Below, piece after piece: positions 38,028 to 46,091 of a DNA stretch of 64,000 nt (the first letter of the stretch is position 1; each line of letters starts with the position of its first letter). The DNA comes from CAVPUA01 sp963828015 (GTDB lineage Bacteria; Actinomycetota; Actinomycetes; Mycobacteriales; Jatrophihabitantaceae). A model generated the notes under the pieces. That model saw only the letters and a list, made by a program, of their open reading frames with translations. It did not search any database and was not told where the DNA came from. A program made the translations under genes and the position numbers. The stretch is taken from positions 992,001-1,056,000 of the forward strand of contig CAWHCD010000006.1 in the NCBI GenBank assembly GCA_963828015.1. Direction: 5' to 3'.

Positions 38028-40100
38028 TTAATGGAACGCGGTCGGCCCCACGGCGATAGCCGGCGCGCCCGGGTAGGCGGCGTAGGCGGCGGATGTTCCG
38101 CCTGACTCCTGGCCGGCGGACTGCCACTGCGGGAAGGTCTTCGTGCCGGGACCCCAGGAGAAGGCGAACGCGCTGCTCACGAAGTAGTGATCCCGCGCGA
38201 ACGTGTTGGCCGAAGCAGCCGCGGAGGGGTCGAGGCAGGTGCTGCCGTTAGGGGTGCAGTCGCCGGCTACGCCGGACACTCCCCTGGCCTGCCGCACATA
38301 GTTGTCGTGGTAGTTGTTGTGGACCAGCAGCCACGTGCCCAGATAGTTGCCGAGCGTCGGGTCGCCACCGCGGATCGACGCGATGCCGATGATGCCGTTG
38401 GCGTTGTCTTCGAGGTAGTTGCCGAAGACCTGGCAGTTCTGGCTGTTGCTGATCGCGACGCCCGCGCCCATCACCCAGGGTGAGCTCGTGCCGCCGTTGC
38501 CCTTGATCACATTGTTGGAGACCTGGCAGTTGTAGCTGATCTCCTCGAAGATCCCGGCTTCGGAGTTGCCGGTCACCAGGTTGCTGTCATAAACCGTACC
38601 GATATTATCGATATCGGCCCATAAGCCCGGTCCGATGTTGTCGTGAACGTAGTTGTGACTCACCAGTAGGTTCGTCGTGACCGCGAACTTCGTGCCCCCG
38701 GCGTCGCCGGTGTCATTGCGGTTCGCGTTGTTCCGCGCGATCTCGTTGTAGGAGAAGACACTGCCCGCGCCACCGCCAGTCAGGCCATACCGGCCGTTAT
38801 CGGTCAGATAGTTCCCCGACACCACGCTGCCCGACCCGACCGCCACACCGATCTGGGAGTTGTGGTTGATGTTGTTGCTCACCACCTGCCAACCCTGCGC
38901 CCGGTCCGAGGTCGCGTCCGAATCCACCGCTCCCAACTTCGCGCTCGGGGCGTAGTTGGTGATCGTGAACCCGGTAACCACCACGTTGTCGTCGCTGGAG
39001 GAACCGGCGTAGAACGCGGGCGCGTTCATTCCGCCGCCGTCCAACGTCGTCGAACCCATCCCGGCGCCGCAGAAGCGGTCCCCAGCCTTCACGTCCGCCG
39101 TCATTCCGACATAGCGCCCCGGAGCGAATGTGAACGAGGTGCCTGCGGGAGCGGCATTCACCAGTGCCTGCAGGTTCGCTCCCGGCACTACGGCCACTCC
39201 GGCGCTGCAGGTCGGCGCACTCGCCGGCGCCGCCGCGGCGGCCGCCTTGGTCGCTGCCGAGGACGAGGACGAGGACGAGCCGCCGACGGAGGGCTTCTCC
39301 GGCACGGCGGCAACGGCCGGTGGGGCAGCCGTCGTCGAGGCGGGACCGGTCGGCGAGTTCAGAACGCAGACAGGGTTGCAGGTCCAGGTCGACGTCGGGT
39401 TACCGGAAACCGGGCCCGAACCCACGCCGCTCACGATGTTGCTGGCCTGCAGGTTGGCCGCGGCCGCCGCCTTCTGCGTATCACTGGGAATGATCTCAAT
39501 GCCGGAAACAACCGAATTATCGACCGGAGCGGTGAAGCCGATGTTCACGAAGCCGTTGGTGACGGTGATCGAAGCCGAGGCCCGGAAGGCTGTATTGGCG
39601 CCGACCTGAGCAACCAGGTCGAGGTTGGTGAACAGGGGCTGGCCTTGGACGGTCGAGCTGAACACCCGCTTACCAGGATCACTCCAATAGGTTTCCGACG
39701 TATCAATGGTGACTACGTAAGCGCCATTTGCGACGGGAACGTTGTACGCCTTCACGCCCCAACGATTCACTTGATAAAGCGCAGGAGATGTAGTCGCGGC
39801 AATACCGTGGCGCGTAGATGCGGTGAGCCCGCCGACGAAATACCGGTCGGCCGACCACTGAATGCCCTGACTGTCCGTAAATGCCCCACCGCCGGCATGG
39901 ATATATATGGACGAACTATCCGCAGCTGCCCCACCTGTGGTGGCCAAGGTCGCGCCGACGGCCGCCAACGTGGCTCCCACGACGATCGTCACCAGGAGCA
40001 CCAGCCAGCGGGGGCCACGTGGGAAGAGTCGGGGTAAATGCCGCGATTGCCGGTGGGTGGGGGCGGGGGTATCGACCTTTTTATGACGAGCTGCACTCAT
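38028..40100 (-). CDS. Membrane-anchored malectin / parallel beta-helix protein
   Basis: About 690 residues from ATG 40100 (ATG 40133 also possible). Basic N-terminus, one hydrophobic signal/anchor helix ('WLVLLVTIVVGATLAAVGATL'-like, about 30-55), then a malectin-type carbohydrate-binding domain (about 60-200; 'IYIHAGGGAFTDSQGIQW', 'YVVTIDTSETYWSDPGKRVF'). A Ser/Ala-rich linker leads to a right-handed beta-helix domain (about 310-690) with many Asn-rich coils ('VSNNINHNSQIGVAVGSGSVVSGNYL'). Such helices are found in polysaccharide lyases and epimerases. The helix half is nearly the same as that of 40469-41911. Likely acts outside the cell on the exopolysaccharide. Confidence 0.85.
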   Translation of the reverse strand: MSAARHKKVDTPAPTHRQSRHLPRLFPRGPRWLVLLVTIVVGATLAAVGATLATTGGAAADSSSIYIHAGGGAFTDSQGIQWSADRYFVGGLTASTRHGIAATTSPALYQVNRWGVKAYNVPVANGAYVVTIDTSETYWSDPGKRVFSSTVQGQPLFTNLDLVAQVGANTAFRASASITVTNGFVNIGFTAPVDNSVVSGIEIIPSDTQKAAAAANLQASNIVSGVGSGPVSGNPTSTWTCNPVCVLNSPTGPASTTAAPPAVAAVPEKPSVGGSSSSSSSAATKAAAAAAPASAPTCSAGVAVVPGANLQALVNAAPAGTSFTFAPGRYVGMTADVKAGDRFCGAGMGSTTLDGGGMNAPAFYAGSSSDDNVVVTGFTITNYAPSAKLGAVDSDATSDRAQGWQVVSNNINHNSQIGVAVGSGSVVSGNYLTDNGRYGLTGGGAGSVFSYNEIARNNANRNDTGDAGGTKFAVTTNLLVSHNYVHDNIGPGLWADIDNIGTVYDSNLVTGNSEAGIFEEISYNCQVSNNVIKGNGGTSSPWVMGAGVAISNSQNCQVFGNYLEDNANGIIGIASIRGGDPTLGNYLGTWLLVHNNYHDNYVRQARGVSGVAGDCTPNGSTCLDPSAAASANTFARDHYFVSSAFAFSWGPGTKTFPQWQSAGQESGGTSAAYAAYPGAPAIAVGPTAFH
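38040..39180. repeat. Inverted ~1.1-kb duplication, left copy
   Basis: The beta-helix half of the left gene is repeated in inverse orientation at about 40735-41895. Long stretches agree base for base, for example the segment around 'AACAACATCAACCACAACTC' and the one around 'GGCCGATATCGA', with an estimated identity near 85-90 percent by eye. The arms are separated by about 1.5 kb of non-repeated DNA (malectin half and promoters). Confidence 0.8.
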
Positions 40101-40468
40101 GCGTGAACATCCACTTTTGTGTAGGGGTGACATGCGCCGGGAAAGCTACGGGGGCCGGCGATGTCACGCCTGCGGTCGGGGGATCGGGCGTCTTGCGACG
40201 TCCCGCGAACTGTCGGGCCACCTGGGCGAACCCGGGCGGGCGGTTTGCGTCTCCCTGAGAGGTGTTACGACAAGCGTCCCTGCCTGTCGATCTGCGTGAT
40301 ATCGAAATGATAACTGACGAGCCTCATATAAAACGACTGCCGGCAGAAATAAATGAAATAAATCTCTCTGTACATGATTTCGGCACGCAATCTAACGACT
40401 ATTTAATGTGAAATCCATGAAAGAGATCGACCAATTCGGGCCGTGCCCGTGACCCGCCGCCGGGCGAG
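40101..40468. other. Divergent intergenic region of the beta-helix pair
   Basis: About 370 bp between the head-to-head beta-helix genes. The stretch 40290-40420 is strongly AT-rich compared with the surroundings and probably carries both promoters, for example ATATAAAA-like (40326-40333) and TATTTAAT (40401-40408) elements. Short frames in it show no coding support. Confidence 0.45.
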
Positions 40469-41911
40469 GTGACCTCCGCGACACCCCCTGTGCTCACAGC
40501 CCCCGACCCCTACCGTGTCAGGGTGGAGATGCCCAAACTCCCGGCCGAGGCGGCCCGTCGCTGGTGGTTGGCGGCCGGCGTGGCGCTGGTCGTGCTGCTG
40601 TGCCTGTGCACCGTGCTGGTCCTTTCCAATCACTCCCACAAGTCGCCGACCAGCGCCGCGCCCGATGGCGCACCGACCAGCGCGGTCCCGACTACTGCCG
40701 CCCCGACGACGCCGCTCACGGCGTTGGTTTGCTCGGCCGCCGTGGTGGTGACCCCGGACGCGGACCTGCAGGCGTTGGTGGACGCCGCGCCGCCGGGAAC
40801 GTCGTTCACGTTCGGGCCAGGTCGCTACGTGGGCATGAGCGCGGATGTGAAGGCCGGAGACCGGTTCTGCGGGTCCGGGATGGCCGTAACGGTCCTGGAC
40901 GGGGGGGGAATCGACTCGGCTGCGTTCTATGCCGGTCAAGCCACCGATACCGATGTGCTCGTCACGGGCTTCACGATCACCAACTACGCCCCGAGTGCGA
41001 AGTTGGGGGCGGTGGATTCGGACGCGACCTCGAATCGGGCCTCGGGTTGGCAGGTGATGAGCAACAACATCAACCACAACTCCCAGATCGGGGTCGCGGT
41101 CGGGTCGGGCAGCGTGGTCAGCGGGAACTACCTCGACGACAATGGCCGCTACGGTCTGACCGGCGGCGGCGTCGGAAGTGTCTTCTCCTACAACGAGATC
41201 GCCCGCAACAACGCGAACCGCAACGACACCGGCGACGCCGGGGGCACGAAGTTCGCCGTCACCACGAACCTATTGATCAGTCACAACTGGGTCCACGACA
41301 ACATCGGACCGGGCCTATGGGCCGATATCGACAATATCGGCACGGTCTACGACAGCAACCTGGTGACCGGCAACTCCGAAGCCGGGATCCTGGAGGAGAT
41401 CAGCTACAACTGCCAGGTCTCCAACAACGTCGTGCGCGGCAACGGCGGCACCAACACGCCATGGGTGCTGGGCGCGGGCATCTCGATCAGCAACAGCCAG
41501 AACTGCCAGATCTTCGGCAACTACGTCGAGGACAACGCCAACGGCATCATCGGCATCGCGACGATTCGCGGCGGCGACCCCACGCTGCCCAACTACCAGG
41601 GCCCGTGGCTACTCATCCACAACAGCTACCACGACAACTTTGTGCGGCAGGCCAAGGGCGTCTCCGGCGTCGCCGGCAACTGCACGCCCAACGGCAGCAC
41701 CTGCCTCGACCCGTCCAGCCCCGCCTCGGCCAACACCTTCAACAACGACCGTTACTACCTCGACACCGCGTCGTCGTTCTCCTGGGGGCCGGGCACCCGC
41801 ACCTTCTCCCAGTGGCAGTCCGTGGGTCAGGAGATTGCCGGACGGTCGCTGCCCTACAAGGAGTACCCGGGTGCGCCCGTCCTGGCCGTCGGGCCGGTCG
41901 CACCCCGCTGA
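40469..41911 (+). CDS. Secreted/anchored parallel beta-helix protein (paralogue)
   Basis: 480 residues from GTG 40469. Cytoplasmic N-terminus, one membrane helix ('WWLAAGVALVVLLCLCTVLVL', about 31-51), a Thr/Ala/Pro linker, then the beta-helix domain (about 88-480) starting 'VCSAAVVVTPDADLQALVDAAPPGTSF' and carrying the same Asn-rich coils and the same C-terminal block ('FSWGPGTRTF') as the gene at 38028-40100. It lacks the malectin domain. Substrate unknown; expected to work at the cell surface on the polysaccharide made by the locus. Confidence 0.85.
   Translation: MTSATPPVLTAPDPYRVRVEMPKLPAEAARRWWLAAGVALVVLLCLCTVLVLSNHSHKSPTSAAPDGAPTSAVPTTAAPTTPLTALVCSAAVVVTPDADLQALVDAAPPGTSFTFGPGRYVGMSADVKAGDRFCGSGMAVTVLDGGGIDSAAFYAGQATDTDVLVTGFTITNYAPSAKLGAVDSDATSNRASGWQVMSNNINHNSQIGVAVGSGSVVSGNYLDDNGRYGLTGGGVGSVFSYNEIARNNANRNDTGDAGGTKFAVTTNLLISHNWVHDNIGPGLWADIDNIGTVYDSNLVTGNSEAGILEEISYNCQVSNNVVRGNGGTNTPWVLGAGISISNSQNCQIFGNYVEDNANGIIGIATIRGGDPTLPNYQGPWLLIHNSYHDNFVRQAKGVSGVAGNCTPNGSTCLDPSSPASANTFNNDRYYLDTASSFSWGPGTRTFSQWQSVGQEIAGRSLPYKEYPGAPVLAVGPVAPR
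40735..41895. repeat. Inverted ~1.1-kb duplication, right copy
   Basis: Partner of the repeat at about 38040-39180, in opposite orientation. It corresponds to the beta-helix domain and C-terminus of the 480-residue protein. Substitutions are mostly synonymous, which points to an old-enough duplication under selection, or one kept similar by gene conversion. Confidence 0.8.
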
Positions 41912-41932
41912 GGCCGCAACCTCGATCCGGCC

Positions 41933-42931
41933 TCAGGCCGGGCGGGAGAGGCGACTGTGGGTGTGCAGCCGATCGAAGATCCAGCTGTAGGTCTGCTCCA
42001 GTCCGGTACGCAGCGAGATCGAGGGCTCCCAACCGAATGTCGCCGCCATCAGCGTGTTGTCGCTGTTGCGCCCGCGTACGCCCTGGGGAGCCGACAGGTT
42101 GTACTTGCGCTCAACCGTGATCCCGGCGATCTCCTCGGCTATCGACACCAACTGGTTGATCGTGACCAGTTCGGAGGATCCCAGGTTGACCGGCTCGCGG
42201 AAGGACGAGGCGGCGATCATCTGAGTGCCGCGCACACAGTCGTCGATGTACATGAAGCTGCGCGTCTGCTCGCCGTCGCCCCAGATCTCGATCTCGTGCC
42301 GGCCGCTCAGGACCGCTTCGGCGATCTTGCGGCAGATCGCGGCCGGAGCCTTCTCACGCCCGCCGTCGTAGGTACCCAGCGGCCCGTAGACGTTGTGGTA
42401 GCGCGCCATGCGGGTCTCGAGCCCGAAGTCCTCGTAGAAGTGGCGGCACATCCGCTCGGTGAACAGCTTCTCCCACCCGTAACCGTCCTCTGGCATGGCC
42501 GGATAGGCGTCGGTCTCAGCAAGCGCGGTGACGTTGGGTCGCACCTGCTTGTCGGCCGCGTAGACGCAGGCCGAGGAGGAGTAGAAGAAGCGCTCGACGC
42601 CGGCGTCGCGGGCGGCGACGAGCATGTGCGTGCTCTCGAGCACGGTCAACATGCACAGGGCCTTGTTGTTCTCGATGAACCCCATACCGCCCATGTCCGC
42701 GGCCAGGTTGTAGACCCAGCGAGCGCCGTCGACGGCGCGCCGGCTGGCCTCCAGCTCGGACAGGTCGGCCACCACGTTCTCGGCGTCGCTCGAGACCTGG
42801 TACCACTGCTCGAGCGGCTTGATGTCGACGGTCCGGACGCTGAGGCCCTGGCGCAATAGATCGGCGGTGAGATGCCCGCCGATGAATCCCCCGCCACCGG
42901 TCACCACAACGTCGGTCGAATATACAGACAT
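41933..42931 (-). CDS. GDP-mannose 3,5-epimerase-like SDR
   Basis: 332 residues. After 'VVVTGGGGFIGGHLTADLL' it matches plant-type GDP-mannose 3,5-epimerase closely in its signature segments: 'NLAADMGGMGFIENN', 'FFYSSSACVY', 'YGWEKLFTERMCRHFYEDFG', 'RYHNVYGPLGTYDGGREKAP', 'WGDGEQTRSFMYIDDC' and 'GVRGRNSDN'. The enzyme makes GDP-L-galactose and GDP-L-gulose from GDP-mannose. In this locus it would provide an L-sugar for the polysaccharide. GGGGGA ends 3 nt before ATG. Transcribed away from the BY-kinase-like gene across a 151-bp gap. Confidence 0.85.
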   Translation of the reverse strand: MSVYSTDVVVTGGGGFIGGHLTADLLRQGLSVRTVDIKPLEQWYQVSSDAENVVADLSELEASRRAVDGARWVYNLAADMGGMGFIENNKALCMLTVLESTHMLVAARDAGVERFFYSSSACVYAADKQVRPNVTALAETDAYPAMPEDGYGWEKLFTERMCRHFYEDFGLETRMARYHNVYGPLGTYDGGREKAPAAICRKIAEAVLSGRHEIEIWGDGEQTRSFMYIDDCVRGTQMIAASSFREPVNLGSSELVTINQLVSIAEEIAGITVERKYNLSAPQGVRGRNSDNTLMAATFGWEPSISLRTGLEQTYSWIFDRLHTHSRLSRPA

Positions 42932-42980
42932 ATGTCCCCCATGTGTCTATAACTTGCTATATGCCATAACGGCTACTGCA

Positions 42981-43007
42981 AGTCAGAGGCCCCGTCGCTC
43001 TCTGACT
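42981..43007. other. Hairpin between BY-kinase-like and epimerase genes
   Basis: AGTCAGAG (42981-42988) and CTCTGACT (43000-43007) form a perfect 8-bp stem with an 11-nt loop, downstream of the BY-kinase-like stop and before the epimerase in the direction of transcription. No T-run follows on either strand, so a classical intrinsic terminator is not supported. Confidence 0.3.
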
Positions 43008-43082
43008 GAACTCAGACTTTACGCGAAAACAACCTCGCGCGGTACGGAACAACGAAGGTCACAATTGCGCGCGGACCTCGAT

Positions 43083-44618
43083 TCAGGCATTTACCACCAC
43101 CGGACTCTGGCCCAAGCCGGCGCGCAACGGTGCCTTTGTATAGATATATCCGGCTACGGTCACGCCGAGGAATCCGAGTCGCTCGTCCAACTCTTCGAGC
43201 CGGGCCACGTTTGAGCCGTGCGCAACCGCGACCAAGACCTGGTCGACGTGTTTGAGCAGTGTCGAGGTGTACGCAACCTGCAACACCGGCGCCGTATCGA
43301 CGATCACCAAGTCGTACAGGCGCTTGAGTTCGGCGAAGACGGTCGCGGCCCGCGCGCTGTTGAACAAATCGCCCACCGAATGATCGGCCAACCCGCCGGG
43401 CAGCACATCGATGCTCGCGCCGCCCTCGAACTCGATCGGGCGTAGTACCTCGTTCAACGACGCCGTGTCCTCGAGCAACTGGATGAGTCCGGGCGTTGGT
43501 GCCCCGCCGGGATTGAGAAGCCGGGTCAGGGAATGGCCCTGCAGGTCGGCGTCGATCAACAGGACCCGCCGGCCGTCCTGGGCCGCGGTGAGGGCGAGGT
43601 TGGCCGCGACGGCGGTCTTGCCCTCGTTCGTGGAGCCCGAGACCACACCGAAGCTGCTGGAGGACTTCGTCGAGGCATGCAAAGACAACGAGGTCGCCAC
43701 GAACCGGAAGGCCTCCGCGGCCGCGCTCGAGGGACGCTCCAGCGCGGGGAGCATGGTGTCCAGCCGCTCACTGGCAAACGACGGCACTTCGGTGATCAAC
43801 GGGCGCATGAGCACGACTTCGGGCTGGAAGCGATCGGTGAACCGCCGACGGCGCGCCGACAGGGCGTAGGCGATCGCGGCGGCCGGGATCAGGCCGACGA
43901 TCAGCCCCAGGATGGCGAAGCGAATCCAGTTGGTCTGCGCGGCCTTGCCCGGTTCAGTGGCCGAACTGGCCGTCTGCACCCCAGAGGTGGGGTTGGACTG
44001 CTGCAGGATCGCGCGAGCCTGGGCGTTGAGCAACGCCGTGCGCTGGTCCTGAGTGGCGGGATCGGTGGACGCGGCGCCGGCGATCGTAAGCGCGGCCAGC
44101 GCCTTGTTGATCGCCGACAGTTGCGCGGACGCCTCGGCGTTGGAGCGCTGACTCAGATCGTCCTCGTAGGCGCTGATCACGGCATTGGTGACACCGGCGG
44201 CCGTAGCCGGGTCGCTGTTCTTGTAGGTCACCTTGATCAGATCACTGTTGTCGGTGGTCTTGACCGTCATGTTGGCGGTGATGTCGGAGGCCGAAACCGT
44301 CTTGTCGGGGTTCTGCGCGTTCCACTTGGCCGCGGCCGCCTGAGCCAGCGACGGAAGCTCCAGGATCGCCGCCTGGTCGGGGACATAGTTGGGGTTGGCC
44401 GAGGGGGTGCCACCCAGGGCGGTGGCCAGCCCGGTGGTACTCGGGTCCTGCACCACGATTGAGGCGGTCGCGCTGCTGGTGGACTTCAGCGCGGCGCCGG
44501 CCAGTCCGCCCAGCACCGCACAGATGAGCATGATGACCACGACGAGCACACGATGACGACGCATCGCCGAGAGCACGGTGGGCCGCAAGGCCTCAACGCC
44601 GAACGATTCAGTAGTCAC
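43083..44618 (-). CDS. Wzz/BY-kinase-like chain-length regulator
   Basis: About 511 residues from GTG 44618 (GTG 44657 possible). An N-terminal helix, a periplasmic-side Wzz-like loop (about 55-230, 'ASIVVQDPSTTG'), a second helix, then a cytoplasmic P-loop ATPase: Walker A 'GSTNEGKT' (about 328-335), Walker A' 'VLLIDADLQG', Walker B 'LVIVDTAPVL'. Bacterial tyrosine kinases end with a Tyr cluster; here the tail 'GLGQSPVVVNA' has none. It probably sets polysaccharide chain length with the Wzy protein. Confidence 0.87.
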   Translation of the reverse strand: MTTESFGVEALRPTVLSAMRRHRVLVVVIMLICAVLGGLAGAALKSTSSATASIVVQDPSTTGLATALGGTPSANPNYVPDQAAILELPSLAQAAAAKWNAQNPDKTVSASDITANMTVKTTDNSDLIKVTYKNSDPATAAGVTNAVISAYEDDLSQRSNAEASAQLSAINKALAALTIAGAASTDPATQDQRTALLNAQARAILQQSNPTSGVQTASSATEPGKAAQTNWIRFAILGLIVGLIPAAAIAYALSARRRRFTDRFQPEVVLMRPLITEVPSFASERLDTMLPALERPSSAAAEAFRFVATSLSLHASTKSSSSFGVVSGSTNEGKTAVAANLALTAAQDGRRVLLIDADLQGHSLTRLLNPGGAPTPGLIQLLEDTASLNEVLRPIEFEGGASIDVLPGGLADHSVGDLFNSARAATVFAELKRLYDLVIVDTAPVLQVAYTSTLLKHVDQVLVAVAHGSNVARLEELDERLGFLGVTVAGYIYTKAPLRAGLGQSPVVVNA

Positions 44619-44692
44619 CTGTTTATCCAAGCTTCTCGTGTGTATCCCCGTTAGCACGAAGCGTGCTGGTTGCCGCCGTATCGCGCGGCCCT

Positions 44693-44706
44693 ACTGTTAA
44701 AACAGT
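44693..44706. promoter_or_regulatory. Palindrome upstream of BY-kinase-like gene
   Basis: ACTGTT-AA-AACAGT is a perfect 14-bp palindrome about 75 bp upstream of the GTG start. Related half-sites occur upstream of the GT4-GT2/WecG genes (54223-54240). Possible operator; the regulator is unknown. Confidence 0.35.
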
Positions 44707-44806
44707 GTAAGTCCTGAGCGATCGAGTCTAAACGGAAGTTTGTTTCGCCGCGAGTGCTCCGAGGGACGGTTCTCAGCCTTGGGCGCGCGTTTATTTCGCC
44801 GTAGTT

Positions 44807-45823
44807 TCATAGCGACTCGGTCATCTGGGCGGGCTTGGTGTTTCGGCGGCCGAGCGCCCCGACCCGAGCAACACCGCTGCGAAGTCCAAGTTCGGCATTA
44901 ATTGCGACATCCCTCGCTAATTTCGGAATATGCCGGATCGAATAGCGGCGCAGGACCTTTCGGGCCGCGGCCCGATCGCTGGGACTGAGCGGTGCATCAC
45001 GAATGGCCCGCTGGTACTCCCCGAGCAGCTTCCACTCCGGCCACACCGCCCGGTCACGACGACTCGCATCCCACCACTCGTCAGCCGGAATCGGCCCGGC
45101 ACCCAGGACGCCCACGAGAATGCCGCGGCCGCGATAGCTGCGCGCGGGCACACTGCGGACCGATCGCTGCACATGGTCGCGATTGAGGAACAGCCGCTCG
45201 GGATCGCGCACGAAGCGCCCCCGCAGGGCCATGCGCACGAGGATCACGCTGTCCGAACGGGCGTAAGCACCTTGCGGGAGGACCTCACGCAGCGCGGCGA
45301 GCCGCATCAAGCCGAAGATCTCGAAGGCGCCGTGACGACGATGGTCGACGTTGAGCAGGGCGTCCAGTCGCGCCGCCGGCTCCGGTGCATCGATATCGGG
45401 CTCGTAGTCGAAGTCGCCCTTCACCTCACCGGCCTCGTCAATGATGCGGGTGCCGGCGTAGGCCAACACGGCGGACGGGTCGGCGTCCAGGTGCGCGACC
45501 GCTCGCTCGATGAACGTGGGCGCGTGGACGTCATCGGCCGCGGCCCACATGAAGTAGGTCCCTCGGGCCAACTCGGCCACCTTGTTGTAGTTCGCCGCCG
45601 GTCCCTGGTTGGTGTCGAACAGGTGCACGCGCAAGCGCGGGTCGCCCGCCTGGATCTCGCTCAGGATCTCGCGCGTGGAATCGGTCGAGGCGTTGTCGGA
45701 GACGATGACCTCGATATCGGAGTACGTCTGGGTCAACAAACCGGTGAGTGTCTGGCGTAGATAGTGCGAACCGTTATATACGGGTATGCCGACACTGACG
45801 GTCGGACCAGCCGATGCAGTCAT
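44807..45823 (-). CDS. GT2-family glycosyltransferase
   Basis: 338 residues, soluble. 'VSVGIPVYNGSHYLRQTLTGLL', 'VIVSDNASTDSTREIL' and the DxD-like 'MWAAADDVHAP' are GT2 (GT-A fold) features. It probably adds one sugar of the repeat unit on the cytoplasmic face. GGAGAG precedes the ATG. Transcribed divergently from the PAP2 gene, 270 bp away, with TGAGATAGGC elements between. Confidence 0.9.
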   Translation of the reverse strand: MTASAGPTVSVGIPVYNGSHYLRQTLTGLLTQTYSDIEVIVSDNASTDSTREILSEIQAGDPRLRVHLFDTNQGPAANYNKVAELARGTYFMWAAADDVHAPTFIERAVAHLDADPSAVLAYAGTRIIDEAGEVKGDFDYEPDIDAPEPAARLDALLNVDHRRHGAFEIFGLMRLAALREVLPQGAYARSDSVILVRMALRGRFVRDPERLFLNRDHVQRSVRSVPARSYRGRGILVGVLGAGPIPADEWWDASRRDRAVWPEWKLLGEYQRAIRDAPLSPSDRAAARKVLRRYSIRHIPKLARDVAINAELGLRSGVARVGALGRRNTKPAQMTESL

Positions 45824-45862
45824 GCTCTTCTCTCCTAACGCCGGCCGCAGGCCGTGTCCCCC

Positions 45863-46015
45863 GATAGGCGCCGCCCGTGGCCTATCTCAGAGGAGATTGA
45901 TGAAATACAGTAAAGTCCGTCTGAGCTACCGTGCGCGGTCCGCTGATCATACGTGGGGAACAGTCAACACTCGGTCGATGGGCCAGGTGATTTACACCCT
46001 CCCGTGAGATAGGCC
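45863..46015. promoter_or_regulatory. Divergent control region with three GATAGGC boxes
   Basis: GATAGGC occurs at 45863-45869 (plus), 45880-45886 (minus) and 46008-46014 (plus). The first two form a perfect 7-bp dyad with a 10-nt spacer. The last two are embedded in an 11-bp perfect inverted repeat, TGAGATAGGCC (45879-45889 minus and 46005-46015 plus), one facing each divergent gene. Either divergent -10 regions or binding sites of a shared regulator. Confidence 0.5.
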
Positions 46016-46091
46016 GGGTATGGCGGTCACAAGCACGGCACAATCGACGGCATAGATGTCGACGGCGGCCTGCTTCGACAGGGGGAAACAC

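Noticed and set aside
39240..39300. Short tandem-like GAGGAC repeat
   Set aside because: It encodes the Ser-rich linker of the malectin/beta-helix protein; not a separate repeat element.
40099..40299. 66-codon plus-strand frame in the beta-helix intergenic region
   Set aside because: Cys/Arg-rich random-looking product and no start signal.
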